From Terriglobia bacterium (lineage in GTDB: Bacteria > Acidobacteriota > Terriglobia > Bryobacterales > Bryobacteraceae): a stretch of 54,380 nucleotides of DNA. Below the pieces are notes generated by a model. The model saw only the letters and a list, made by a program, of their open reading frames with translations, did no database searches and was not told the origin of the DNA. The stretch spans positions 1 to 54,380 of the forward strand of contig JAIQEX010000034.1 of NCBI GenBank assembly GCA_020073615.1, read 5' to 3'. A program made the translations under genes and the position numbers. Every line of letters begins with the position of its first letter. Position 1 is the first letter of the stretch. Positions 31,070 to 43,393 of this stretch are shown piece by piece.

Positions 31070-31350
31070 CTACATCTGCAAGGTGTCAACCAGCCCAGAG
31101 ACTGCCGCGATCTTCTCGCGCTTCAGAAACTCTCCCAGCTCTTCGGCGATGCGCACCGGCGAGCGCGGATCCCAGAAGGTCGCCGTGCCGACTTCGACCG
31201 CGCGGGCGCCGGCGATCAGGAATTCGGCCGCATCCACGCCGGTCGCGATACCGCCCAGGCCGACCACGGGGATCTTCACCGCGTGCGCCGCCTGGTAGAC
31301 CAGGCGCAGGGCGATGGGCTTGATGGCCGGCCCGGAGAGGCCGCCGAAAC
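31070..31350 (-). pseudogene. pyrD: Dihydroorotate dehydrogenase (pyrD) C-terminal fragment
   Basis: The minus strand encodes GLSGPAIKPIALRLVYQAAH, then VKIPVVGLGGIATGVDAAEF and GARAVEVGTATFWDP, the phosphate-binding FMN loops of PyrD, ending in EELGEFLKREKIAAV and a natural stop at 31070. The N-terminal two thirds of the barrel, including the catalytic residue region, are missing. Upstream of about 31350 the sequence changes to a serine recombinase remnant on the other strand. The gene is dead; its natural 3' end faces ccmD, ten bases away. Confidence 0.75.
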
Positions 31351-31491
31351 CGGCGCCCGGTTGGCATCGGCCGCGGGGGACGTGATGTCACGATTTCGAG
31401 TGCGCTACGGATGGCTTCCAGGCCAATGGCTGGCGTCGATACTGGCGCTGACGATTGGCTCGTTGTTCGCCCAAGCCCCGGATGAAAGGGG

Positions 31492-31731
31492 GCCGCTCGC
31501 CGCGAGATCGATGTCGTACTGGTCTGGCGGCTCGACCGTTGGGGCCGCTCAGTGCTTGCTCGCCGTGTTCGCGGCATTCGAACGGGAAATCCTCGGGGAA
31601 CGGTTACGCGCCGGGTTGGCGCACGCTCAGCAGAACGGCAAGCGACTGGGACGGCCGCCAACGGCGGCACGGCACACAGCCGAGATCAGGAAACTACATC
31701 GCGCCGGCGTCAGCAAGTCCGAGGTCGCCCG
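31492..31731 (+). pseudogene. Serine recombinase/resolvase remnant
   Basis: Two pieces in different frames. AARREIDVVLVWRLDRWGRS (about 31492-31550) is the central part of the resolvase catalytic domain. It is followed directly, after loss of about 40 residues, by LLAVFAAFEREILGERLRAG and LAHAQQNGKRLGRPPTAARH, the E-helix and start of the DNA-binding region, and then by a helix-turn-helix start (IRKLHRAGVSKSEVAR). The catalytic serine region at the N-terminus is absent. It is inactive but marks a former mobile or invertible element between the ccm and nuo operons. Confidence 0.7.
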
Positions 31732-31830
31732 TTCAAGGTTACCCTGCTCGGCACGAGCCCACCTATCTGGCGACGTCTGCTCGTGCCCGCGGGCGTGACT
31801 CTGGCGCAGTTGCACCCGGCCAAGGCCTGA
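31729..31830 (+). pseudogene. pRiA4b ORF-3-like protein fragment
   Basis: Thirty-three codons encode PFKVTLLGTSPPIWRRLLVP followed by AGVTLAQLHPAKA and a TGA at 31828. The PPIWRR...VP...TLAQLH text is characteristic of the N-terminus of plasmid pRiA4b ORF-3-like proteins, a family of unknown function found on plasmids and chromosomes. It fuses directly to the end of the recombinase remnant and is truncated after the first strand-helix. No start codon of its own. Confidence 0.55.
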
Positions 31831-32031
31831 TCATGAAATGAACAGATGAACTCAGAAAGGACAAGGTCCGAAAATCGGACGAAAACGCCACGACGATGGC
31901 GGCATACCATCCGCGAAGACGACGTAGCGGCCGAGGGGCGCGATCTGCGCGCCGCTGGCGGAGTGCATGCCGAGCGACTGGTCGATGGCGGGTGTCTCGG
32001 AGCCGGATGCGAAGGCATCCTACCGCGACCC
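31831..32031. other. Non-coding debris downstream of nuoH
   Basis: No complete gene is seen. On the minus strand a short readable stretch (SLGMHSASGAQIAPLGRYVV then FADGMPP) looks like protein-coding remnant of an unidentified gene. It directly abuts the nuoH stop at 32032, so no terminator is recognisable for the nuo operon here. Confidence 0.4.
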
Positions 32032-33213
32032 CTACGGCTGCCGCGTCATGCCCAGCACGGCGTTGATCAGCACCGCCGCCATGCCCACGGGAATGGCGAT
32101 CTTCCAGCCGATGTTCATGAGCTGGTCGTAGCGGAAGCGCGGGAACGTGCCGCGGAACCAGATCATGAGATAGATGATGCATGACACTTTGAACAGGAAC
32201 CAGAACAGGCCGATCACCGCGCCGTTGACCACCGGAATGGCGAAGAGCGCGGCCAGCAGCAGCAGCAGCAACGCGGCCCCCACCAGCACCTTCTGCTGCA
32301 GCGGGTCCTTCAGCTTCTTCACCATGGGGAAGGTCAGCAGCCCCGAGCCCGCAAACAGCAGCACGGGAAAGCCGAAATCGAGCGGATAGTGCAGCCAGCC
32401 GATGCTGGGGAAGGGCCGCAGCCAGCCGCCCCAGAACAGGGTCACGGCCACGGCCGAGATCACGAAAATATTGGCGTACTCCGCCAGGAAGTAGAGCGCC
32501 CAGCGGAAGCCGCTGTACTCGGTGTGGAAGCCGGCCACCAGCTCGGATTCCGCCTCCGGCAGGTCGAAGGGCGCGCGATTGGTCTCCGCGGTGGCGGCGA
32601 TGATGTACAGCGCGAAGGGCACGATCATGAAGAAGTAATTGTCGAACACGAACCAGACGCCGCGCTCGGCCTGCGCCTTCACGATCCCCTGCATGCTCAG
32701 GGTGCCGGCCGCCATCACCGCGGAAAGCAGGGCGAAGGCCAGCGCCACTTCGTAGCTCACCAGTTGCGCCGCGCTGCGCAGCGCGCCCAGCAGCGAATAA
32801 TGGCTATTGGAAGACCAGCCGCCCAGGATGATGCCGAGGATGCCCACCGCGGACATGGCCGAGACTACCAGCAGCCCCACGTTCACGTCGGCCACGGCGA
32901 TGTTGCGCGCGAAGGGCAGCACGGCGAACGCGGTGAGCCCGGTGATAGTGGAAACGCAGGGGGCGAACCAGAAGATGGCGTGGTCCGAATCGGTGGGAAT
33001 GATGTCTTCCTTGAGCAGCAGCTTGAGCGCGTCGGCGATGGGTTGCAAGAGGCCGTGCGGTCCTACGCGCATGGGACCCAGGCGCACCTGGAAGTCGGCC
33101 AGGATCTTGCGCTCGATCAGCACAATGTAGCCGGCCACCAGCGGGAAAGCGCCGATGATGACCAGCGTCGTCACAATCGGCGCGAACAACGGATGGGAAA
33201 AGACCGCGTTCAT
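32032..33213 (-). CDS. nuoH: NADH-quinone oxidoreductase subunit H
   Basis: A 393-residue membrane subunit with eight or nine TM segments. Signature sequences are IVLIERKILADFQVRLGPMR near the N-terminus and ETNRAPFDLPEAESELVAGF with HTEYSG in the middle, the acidic loop that helps form the quinone site and links to the proton channels. Complex I subunit H joins the peripheral arm to the membrane arm. Unusually it is the last gene here, after nuoN (seven bases between nuoN stop and nuoH start), whereas it normally precedes nuoI. Its downstream side is debris DNA. Slightly longer than the usual 325-345 residues. Confidence 0.95.
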   Translation of the reverse strand: MNAVFSHPLFAPIVTTLVIIGAFPLVAGYIVLIERKILADFQVRLGPMRVGPHGLLQPIADALKLLLKEDIIPTDSDHAIFWFAPCVSTITGLTAFAVLPFARNIAVADVNVGLLVVSAMSAVGILGIILGGWSSNSHYSLLGALRSAAQLVSYEVALAFALLSAVMAAGTLSMQGIVKAQAERGVWFVFDNYFFMIVPFALYIIAATAETNRAPFDLPEAESELVAGFHTEYSGFRWALYFLAEYANIFVISAVAVTLFWGGWLRPFPSIGWLHYPLDFGFPVLLFAGSGLLTFPMVKKLKDPLQQKVLVGAALLLLLLAALFAIPVVNGAVIGLFWFLFKVSCIIYLMIWFRGTFPRFRYDQLMNIGWKIAIPVGMAAVLINAVLGMTRQP

Positions 33214-33220
33214 AATGTCC

Positions 33221-34686
<1,466 letters not shown>

Positions 34687-34690
<4 letters not shown>

Positions 34691-36369
34691 CGGTCACCTC
34701 CGGGGGCTGGGGGCCGGGGGCCAGGCGGGGTACCCGCTGCCGCTGCGGGTCGGGGCCGGGGGAAGGAAGCTCGCTCCGCTCGCAGCGTTTTGGAAATGTC
34801 GCGAGCGGAGCGAGCCGCCTCTCCCTGGCCCCTGGCCCCCGGCCCCTGGCCCCCGTTTATCTGGCCCCCGGCTTGGAAGTAGCCCGGCCGCACGCGCTCC
34901 ACGATCTCCGTCACCGGCTGGCGCAGGATATCGAAGTACGGCTTGGGGTAGACGCCGATCCAGATGGCCCACGCGATCAGCGGCACAAAGACCGCCACTT
35001 CGCGGAAGCTCATGTCGGGCAGCCCCAGGTTCTTCCCGTTGGTCACCTGCCCCAGCATGGTGCGCTGGTATAGCCATAGCAGGTAGGCCGCGCCCAGAAT
35101 CACGCCGGTTACGGCGAAGGCCGCCCAGGCGCGGTTGGCTTCGAAGGCGCCTTGCAAGATGGTGAACTCGCCGATGAAGCCGTTCAGCAGCGGCAGCCCC
35201 GCGGAGCTCAGCATGGCAATGGCGAAGATCACGGCGAAGCGCGGCATGACGTGCCCCAGGCCGCCGTACTCGGAAATCTCGCGCGTGTGGCGGCGCTCGT
35301 AAATGATGCCGATTACCAGGAAGAGCATGCCCGTCGAAATGCCGTGATTGATCTGCTGCAACACGCTGCCGGCGATGCCGTTGGGGTTCATGGAAAAGAT
35401 CCCCAGCGTGCAGAAGCCCAGGTGGCTCACCGAAGAGTACGCCACCAGCTTCTTCCAGTCCTGCTGCATCAGGCTCACCAGCGCGCCGTAAATGATGCCC
35501 ACAATGGAGAGCACAGCCAGAATCTCGACGATGGTCTTATCCATGGACGCCCGAGGCAGCAGCGGGAGCGAGAAGCGCAGGAAGCCGTACGTTCCCATCT
35601 TCAGCAGCACCGCCGCCAGGATCACCGAGCCCGCCGTGGGCGCCTCCACGTGCGCGTCCGGCAGCCAGGTGTGGAAAGGGAACATGGGCACCTTGATGGC
35701 GAAGCCCACGAAAAAGGCCCAGAAGACCCACTGCTGCATGCCCAGCGTCAGGTCGGTCTTCATGAGGTCGGAGATTTCAAAGGTGTAGAAGCCGAACTGC
35801 TTGAAGTGCTGGAAGTAGAGCGTCAAAATGCCGAGCAGCATCAGCACCGACCCGGCTAGCGTGTACAGGAAAAATTTGATCGCCGCGTACAGCTTCCGCG
35901 GGCCGCCCCACACCCCGATGATGAAGTACATGGGCACCAGCACCAGCTCCCAGAAGATGTAGAACAGGAAGAAATCGAGCGCCAGGAACACGCCGATCAT
36001 GCCCGTCTGCAACAGCAGGAACATGGCGTAATATTCCTTCGTGCGGTCCTGAATCGCATTCCAGGAAGAGAGGATCGAGAGGAATCCCATCAGCGTGGTG
36101 AGCATCACCAGCAGCAGGCTGATGCCGTCGATGCCGAGGTGATAGTGCGCGCCCAGGGTGGGAATCCAGTCGGCGCGCTCCTCCATCTGGAAGCCGGCCA
36201 CGCCCGTCTGGAAGCGCGAGACCAGCGGGAGCGAGATCAGAAATCCGGCGAGCGACGCCAGGTTCGCCCAGAGGCGGATCAGGTTCTTGCTCTTCGCGGG
36301 CAGGAAGAGCAGCACCAACAGGCCGGCCATCGGCGTCAGGAGAACGATGCTCAGTAAATGCTGGTCCAT
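34687..36369 (-). CDS. nuoM: NADH-quinone oxidoreductase subunit M with repeat-encoded C-terminus
   Basis: A 560-residue antiporter-like subunit. Family motifs include FLFYIFWELVLVPMYFIIGV (TM5 glutamate), AIKVPMFPFHTWLPDAHVEA (functional Lys and His) and KKLVAYSSVSHLGFCTLGIF. Core sequence ends around residue 497 (EIVERVRPGYFQAGG). The remaining 60 or so residues, rich in Gly, Pro, Ala and Arg, are translated from hairpin repeat copy 3, which keeps the frame open through both arms. The stop (34687-34689) overlaps the GTG start of nuoN, which argues that the extended frame is the real one. The tail would lie after the last TM helix. Confidence 0.93.
34701..34872. repeat. G/C-array hairpin repeat, copy 3 (inside nuoM)
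   Basis: The G-rich left arm (GGGGGCTGGGGGCCGGGGGC, then an inserted GC hairpin, then GGGGCCGGGGG) leads to GAAGGAAGCTCGC. The stem GCTCGCTCCGCTCGC (34769-34783) pairs perfectly with GCGAGCGGAGCGAGC (34801-34815) across a 17-base loop, followed by GCCGCC and a C-rich right arm to about 34872. Relative to copy 2, the stem carries a T-to-C change matched by A-to-G on the other side. It is read as NuoM residues of about 500-556. Confidence 0.85.
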
Positions 36370-36372
36370 AGG

Positions 36373-38547
<2,175 letters not shown>

Positions 38548-38554
38548 GGCTCTC

Positions 38555-38863
38555 CTACCACTTCAGCAAATCGATTTCATCGGCCAGCACCGTTTCCTTA
38601 TTGCGGAACAGCGCGATCAGGATGCCCAGTCCCACGGCGGCTTCGGCCACGGCGTCGGTAATCACGAAAATCGCGAAGATCTGCCCGTCCATGTTGTGCC
38701 AGATCCGCGAAAAGACGATCAGGTTGATGTTCACCGCGTTGAGAATCAGCTCGATGGACATCAGAATGACCACGATATTGCGGCGCGTCAACACGCCCAC
38801 GGTGCCGATGAGCAGCAGGGCGGCGCTCAGGGCCAGGTAATGAACCGTGGTAATGGGGTGCAT
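38555..38863 (-). CDS. nuoK: NADH-quinone oxidoreductase subunit K
   Basis: A 102-residue, three-TM subunit. TM2 carries the conserved glutamate in VILMSIELILNAVNINLIVF, and TM3 follows with FVITDAVAEAAVGLGILIAL. It forms part of the E-channel linking subunits H, A, J, K to the antiporter-like pumps. Length and motifs match the family exactly. nuoJ ends three bases before its start and nuoL starts seven bases after its stop. Confidence 0.95.
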   Translation of the reverse strand: MHPITTVHYLALSAALLLIGTVGVLTRRNIVVILMSIELILNAVNINLIVFSRIWHNMDGQIFAIFVITDAVAEAAVGLGILIALFRNKETVLADEIDLLKW

Positions 38864-38866
38864 TCG

Positions 38867-39378
<512 letters not shown>

Positions 39379-39385
<7 letters not shown>

Positions 39386-39834
39386 TTGTATGGCGTGGGC
39401 CTTGGGCCCTCTTCGAGCGTCTGCCGGTCCCAGATCTGGCCTTCGCGGGTATAGGTGGCCAGCTCGAAGTCCTGCGTCAGCTCCAACGCGTCCACGGGGC
39501 AGGCGTCTTCGCACAGCCCGCAGAACATGCAGCGGGAAGTATCGTACGTGAAAGTGGTGAGCTCCTTGCGGCGGGTGGCTTCGTTGCGCTCGCTCCCGAC
39601 TACGATCAGAGCCTCGGGGCAGGCCAGCGCGCACAGGTTACAGGCGATGCACAGCGTCTCGCCGTTATCGGGATTGATATTCAGCCGCGGCGCCCCGCGA
39701 TACCGCTCCGCCACCTTGGGCCGCTCCGCCGGGTACTGCTCGGTGTAGATGTTGCGGGGATGCTGGTAGCGGAAGGTCACCCACAGCCCCTGGAACAGGT
39801 CCACGAGGAAAATCTTCTTCAGGAGATTACGCAT
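39379..39834 (-). CDS. nuoI: NADH-quinone oxidoreductase subunit I (2x 4Fe-4S)
   Basis: A 151-residue ferredoxin-like subunit. The two cluster motifs are CIACNLCALACP (Cys 62, 65, 68, 72) and CMFCGLCEDACP (Cys 102, 105, 108, 112), ligands of clusters N6a and N6b. The N-terminal amphipathic helix and RYRGAPRLNINPDNGETLC are typical. It passes electrons from the peripheral arm toward N2. Hairpin repeat copy 4 separates it from nuoD upstream by 144 bases, an unusually wide gap in this otherwise tight operon. nuoJ overlaps its 3' end by seven bases. Confidence 0.95.
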
Positions 39835-39847
39835 AATTCGAAATCCT

Positions 39848-39972
39848 GGGAGCCAGGGGCCAGGGACCGGGGGCCAGGGGAAGGAAGCTCGCTTCGCTCG
39901 CGCCTCTTCCAGAACGCTGCGAGCGGAGCGCGCCGCCTATCCCCGGCCCCTGGCCCCCGGTTCCCGGTCCCT
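39848..39972. repeat. G/C-array hairpin repeat, copy 4 (between nuoD and nuoI)
   Basis: G-rich left arm (AGCCAGGGGCCAGGGACC, GGGGGCCAGGGG), GAAGGAAGCTCGC, stem GCTCGCTTCGCTCGC (39887-39901), 17-base loop, near complement GCGAGCGGAGCGCGC (39919-39933), GCCGCC, then C-rich arm CCCCGGCCCCTGGCCCCC to about 39972. It fills nearly the whole nuoD-nuoI intergenic gap, so its RNA hairpin would form within the nuo transcript. Orientation matches the other copies. Confidence 0.85.
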
Positions 39973-39978
39973 CTCTTC

Positions 39979-41091
39979 TCACCGGTCTATCTCTCCCAAC
40001 ACGATATCCAGCGTCCCGATCACCGCCACTACGTCGGCCACCAGCCCGCCGCGCACCATGCGGTCGAGCGCCTGCAGATTCACGAACGAAGGCGGCCGCA
40101 CGCGCACGCGGTAGGGCTGCGTCGAGTTGTCGGAGACCACGTAGTAGCCTAACTCGCCCTTGGGCGCTTCAATGGAGACGTAGGCCTCGCCCATCGCCGG
40201 CTTGATCACCTTCCCCACTTTTCCCATGATCGCACCTTCGGGAAGGCCGTCCACCGCCTGGCGCATGATGCGCACCGCCTGCCGCATCTCCTCCATGCGC
40301 ACCATGTACCGGTCGTAGGTGTCGCCGTTCCGGCGCGTGGGTATTTCGAAATCGTACTTCTCGTAGCCCGAATACGGCTGCGCCTTGCGCAGGTCCCACT
40401 TCACGCCCGACGCGCGCAGCACCGGCCCGGTCACGCCGTACTCCTTGCACTCGTCCGCGTTCAGGATGCCCACGTTCTTCAGCCGCCCCACCCAGATCCG
40501 GTTGTTGGTCAGCAGCTCTTCGTACTCGTCCACCTTGGGCAGGAACATGTCGCAGAACGTGCGCACCTCCTGCTCGAAGCCGTCGTAGGTTTCGTACAGC
40601 AAGCCGCCGATGCGGAAGGCATGCGTGGTGAGCCGCGCGCCGCAATATTTCTCGAAGATCTTGAGCGCCTCTTCGCGCTCGCGCAGGCAGTAGAACACGG
40701 GCGTGATGGCGCCGATATCGAGCGCGTGCGTGCCCAGCCACAGCAGGTGGCTGGCAATGCGGTTGAGCTCGGTGAGGATGACGCGGACCGCCTGCGCGCG
40801 CGGCGGCGCCTCCACGTTCAGCAGCTTTTCGATCGCCAGGCAGTAGCCGAGGCCGTTGGATACGGCGGCCACGTAATCCATGCGGTCCACGTACGGGTTG
40901 AACTGCGCGTAGGTGCGGTTCTCGGCGATCTTCTCGACGCCGCGATGCAGGTAGCCGATGACGCATTCCGTGCCCAGCACCTTCTCTCCGTCGAGCTTGA
41001 GGATGACGCGCAGCACCCCGTGTGTGGAGGGGTGCTGCGGGCCCATGTTGAGAACCAGTTCGGTGGAATCTAAGAATGTTGAATCCGGCAT
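39979..41091 (-). CDS. nuoD: NADH-quinone oxidoreductase subunit D
   Basis: A 370-residue 49-kDa-type subunit lining the quinone cavity. The N-terminus carries [20 protein letters not shown]; later motifs are [20 protein letters not shown], the conserved [15 protein letters not shown] helix and the C-terminal DIVLGEIDR end. The conserved His in HPSTHG and a Tyr in the NPYVDRMD region match the quinone-binding positions known for this subunit. It overlaps nothing: nuoC stops seven bases upstream. Downstream lies the repeat copy 4. Slightly shorter than E. coli-type NuoCD, but separate nuoC and nuoD is normal outside enterobacteria. Confidence 0.95.
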   Translation of the reverse strand: MPDSTFLDSTELVLNMGPQHPSTHGVLRVILKLDGEKVLGTECVIGYLHRGVEKIAENRTYAQFNPYVDRMDYVAAVSNGLGYCLAIEKLLNVEAPPRAQAVRVILTELNRIASHLLWLGTHALDIGAITPVFYCLREREEALKIFEKYCGARLTTHAFRIGGLLYETYDGFEQEVRTFCDMFLPKVDEYEELLTNNRIWVGRLKNVGILNADECKEYGVTGPVLRASGVKWDLRKAQPYSGYEKYDFEIPTRRNGDTYDRYMVRMEEMRQAVRIMRQAVDGLPEGAIMGKVGKVIKPAMGEAYVSIEAPKGELGYYVVSDNSTQPYRVRVRPPSFVNLQALDRMVRGGLVADVVAVIGTLDIVLGEIDR

Positions 41092-41098
41092 ACCGGCG

Positions 41099-41758
41099 TC
41101 ACTGGCCGCTTTCGATATTCAGGTTCGCCTGCACCCAAGCCTGGTCCTGCTGAATGATGGAGTAGTCCTTGCGCAGGGGATAGCCCTGCCATTCCTCGGG
41201 CAGCAGGATGCGCCGCATGTCCGGGTGCCCGGCGAACTCGATGCCGAACATGTCGAACACCTCGCGCTCCAGCCAATTGGCGGTGAGGTGCACGCCCACG
41301 GCGGTCTCGGGACGGAAGCCATCGGCGATGAAAGTCTTGACGCGCATGCGCTCGTTGCGCGAAAAGCTGTAGACGATGTAGACCAGGTCGAACCGCTCGG
41401 CGCGCTTGGGCCAATCCACCGCGGTGACGTCCACCAGGTAATCGAAATCGCCATCCAGCTTCAGGTACTCCAGCACCGGTATGGCCGCCTCCGGCTTAAC
41501 GACGACGAAGTTCTGGCCCAGGTACGTGGAGGTTTCGCGGACGAGGTCGCCAAACCGTTCCTTCAACTCGCGCGCGAGGTCGCTCTCCCAGGGAGTGGCG
41601 GCCATGACGGGCGGCGGTTTGGGAGCCGCCGGGGCGGCCGGCTTGGGGGGAGCGGGCTTGGCGGCGGCATCGGCGGCTGGTTTCTTGGGCTGTTCCGCAG
41701 CCTCGCCCTTCCCCGGAGGAGGCGCCTCGGAGCCTCCGGGCTTTTGCTCGTCCGCCAT
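41099..41758 (-). CDS. nuoC: NADH-quinone oxidoreductase subunit C with Pro/Ala extension
   Basis: A 219-residue 30-kDa-type subunit. Residues 1-50 are a low-complexity Pro/Ala/Lys tail ([17 protein letters not shown]), absent from typical members. The conserved domain starts near residue 55 and includes [20 protein letters not shown] and the family signature [20 protein letters not shown] with [11 protein letters not shown]. It packs against NuoD in the peripheral arm. First nuo gene on this transcript; nuoA and nuoB, usually upstream, are not in the window. A 369-base stretch without a recognised gene precedes it. Confidence 0.93.
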   Translation of the reverse strand: MADEQKPGGSEAPPPGKGEAAEQPKKPAADAAAKPAPPKPAAPAAPKPPPVMAATPWESDLARELKERFGDLVRETSTYLGQNFVVVKPEAAIPVLEYLKLDGDFDYLVDVTAVDWPKRAERFDLVYIVYSFSRNERMRVKTFIADGFRPETAVGVHLTANWLEREVFDMFGIEFAGHPDMRRILLPEEWQGYPLRKDYSIIQQDQAWVQANLNIESGQ

Positions 41759-42127
41759 TGGATGTCCTCGTGAAAGAATCCTACATGTATCACTGGCAGA
41801 GGACGAGTGTCAAATGGCGCAAGGGGTTGCGGGGGGAGGGGGGAAGTTGAAGCTGAAATGCCGTCCAGCAAGATTATGGTCCAATCGGGCCTTTCGGGCA
41901 ACGGTCCGCTTGGGGCTGGCTTAACATTCTGCGAGTAGCGTGTCGCGGCCAAGCGGCGGAGCTGCTGGCGCTACGGGACTTTCAACGGACCTCCCGCACG
42001 ATGGGGGGCGAGGCAATCCGCGGAGGCCAAGCGCGGCTGCCCAAGCCCATTGTGGTAGCAGCCGGCGCTTCCTTCAGGAGGATTTCTACGGTGGTTTGCG
42101 GCTTCGCGCAGGATTATTTCCTCTCAG
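41759..42127. other. Intergenic region before nuoC
   Basis: No supported gene. Short frames exist on both strands but show no family resemblance or ribosome sites. The region contains a purine-rich block (GGGGGGAGGGGGGAAG near 41831) and a composition change toward the AT-richer Hsp70-like island on its right. It must hold the nuo promoter, but no confident -10/-35 pair was found. Confidence 0.4.
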
Positions 42128-43393
42128 CTATGTTCCTTGCGGAAGTGGAAGTTCGATAGGCGTGTAGCCGTCATGACGCAGCCAAGCCAAGCCCCGAACA
42201 ACTGCACAGAGGCACCTCTCCACATCCTCGGGCTTTGTCGGGTCTGGTAACACAAAGCGCTCAATGGGAATATGCTGAAACATTGCCTGGACAGCGATTT
42301 GGACGACACGATTCAATGATGTGCCTCCGCTAAGCACTACAAAATCGATATTCTCGATCCCCTCCACAGCCTTCGTCACCGTTTGCGACACCTTGGCTAC
42401 CATCCGCGTAATTATCGCCTGAAGAGCTGATGACAAGTCTCCCGTTGTCAATCGTAGCGGATCGAAGCCCGAACCGGGTAACTCAACGGTGGCCTCATCT
42501 GTCGTGGAGAGCGCGATCTTGGCTCTCTCGACATTTCGCTTCACCCGCAGCCTCATCTGCATCGGCTGTGCATCGTACCACTCCTTTATTTGGGCGTTGC
42601 GGGACAAGCTGTAATGGAGAATCGCCTGATCCATCCGCGCCCCGGCTTCCGGAAAACCACTGATCACGATCTTGGGCCGATCAATCATATCTTGCTGCCC
42701 GATGGTCATCACGGTGATATCCAAAGTGCCTCCGCCATAGTCGAGCACAAGGGTATTTCCTTTTCCGATTGTCATGTAGGACCGAGCTGCTGCAACAGGC
42801 TCTAAGTAGAGATAAAGTCCCTCGTAGCTGCCACCCTCACCAAATGCGCCCGCTTTCGCCGCCTCGCGTAGCCGCCTCATGCCTGTATCATGGAAACTCG
42901 CAGGAACTCCAATGACAATCTCTTGCCTATCTTCCGCTCCGGACTTGTTCAAACGAATCAACTCGTGAATTAGCCTGGCGGTGCCAGGCACAAATTCGTT
43001 TGGTTTTAGTGGCACGTCGCCCGCATATCGTGGATACTTGTAAGTCTTTGAAACGGGTGTCAAAAACCCTCCCTCCTCGCGCAGGGTCGTAATCTGCTTT
43101 TTTTCTGCAAAGGTTGGTGCATTTAGCGTGCTTTCATCGAAATAGAGCTTCATTTCTTGCAGAAGCGTACTGTCATGCGTGAGATCGAACTGGTGTCTAA
43201 TTGCATCATGGCCATATACTTCCGGTTTGGCCTGACATTCTGAGTTTTTGCACGTGCAAACCGCGGATGGCATTACGTTGTGATCGTAGCTGTCGGAATC
43301 GCCGAATGCAACGGGTTGCAGGCGTGGTTCCGTATCATTTTTGGAGAATACTGTGATTGAGGAGTTACTAGTTCCGAAATCAATCGCGATCAT
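42128..43393 (-). CDS. Hsp70-like ATPase lacking the substrate-binding domain
   Basis: A 421-residue protein made only of an actin/Hsp70-type ATPase. Phosphate-1 motif IAIDFGTSNSSITV (2-15), phosphate-2 motif LVLDYGGGTLDITVM (215-229) and adenosine motif VVLSGGTSLNRVVQIAVQAM (352-371) are all present. DnaK is about 640 residues; the peptide-binding beta domain and lid are absent. An unusual CTCKNSEC cluster (Cys 46, 48, 53) sits in lobe I. Its ATG lies 14 bases inside the end of the upstream 833-residue gene, so the two are translationally coupled. Base composition and codon use are visibly AT-richer than the flanking nuo genes. It probably drives conformational change of, or with, its partner. 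Confidence 0.8.
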   Translation of the reverse strand: MIAIDFGTSNSSITVFSKNDTEPRLQPVAFGDSDSYDHNVMPSAVCTCKNSECQAKPEVYGHDAIRHQFDLTHDSTLLQEMKLYFDESTLNAPTFAEKKQITTLREEGGFLTPVSKTYKYPRYAGDVPLKPNEFVPGTARLIHELIRLNKSGAEDRQEIVIGVPASFHDTGMRRLREAAKAGAFGEGGSYEGLYLYLEPVAAARSYMTIGKGNTLVLDYGGGTLDITVMTIGQQDMIDRPKIVISGFPEAGARMDQAILHYSLSRNAQIKEWYDAQPMQMRLRVKRNVERAKIALSTTDEATVELPGSGFDPLRLTTGDLSSALQAIITRMVAKVSQTVTKAVEGIENIDFVVLSGGTSLNRVVQIAVQAMFQHIPIERFVLPDPTKPEDVERCLCAVVRGLAWLRHDGYTPIELPLPQGT

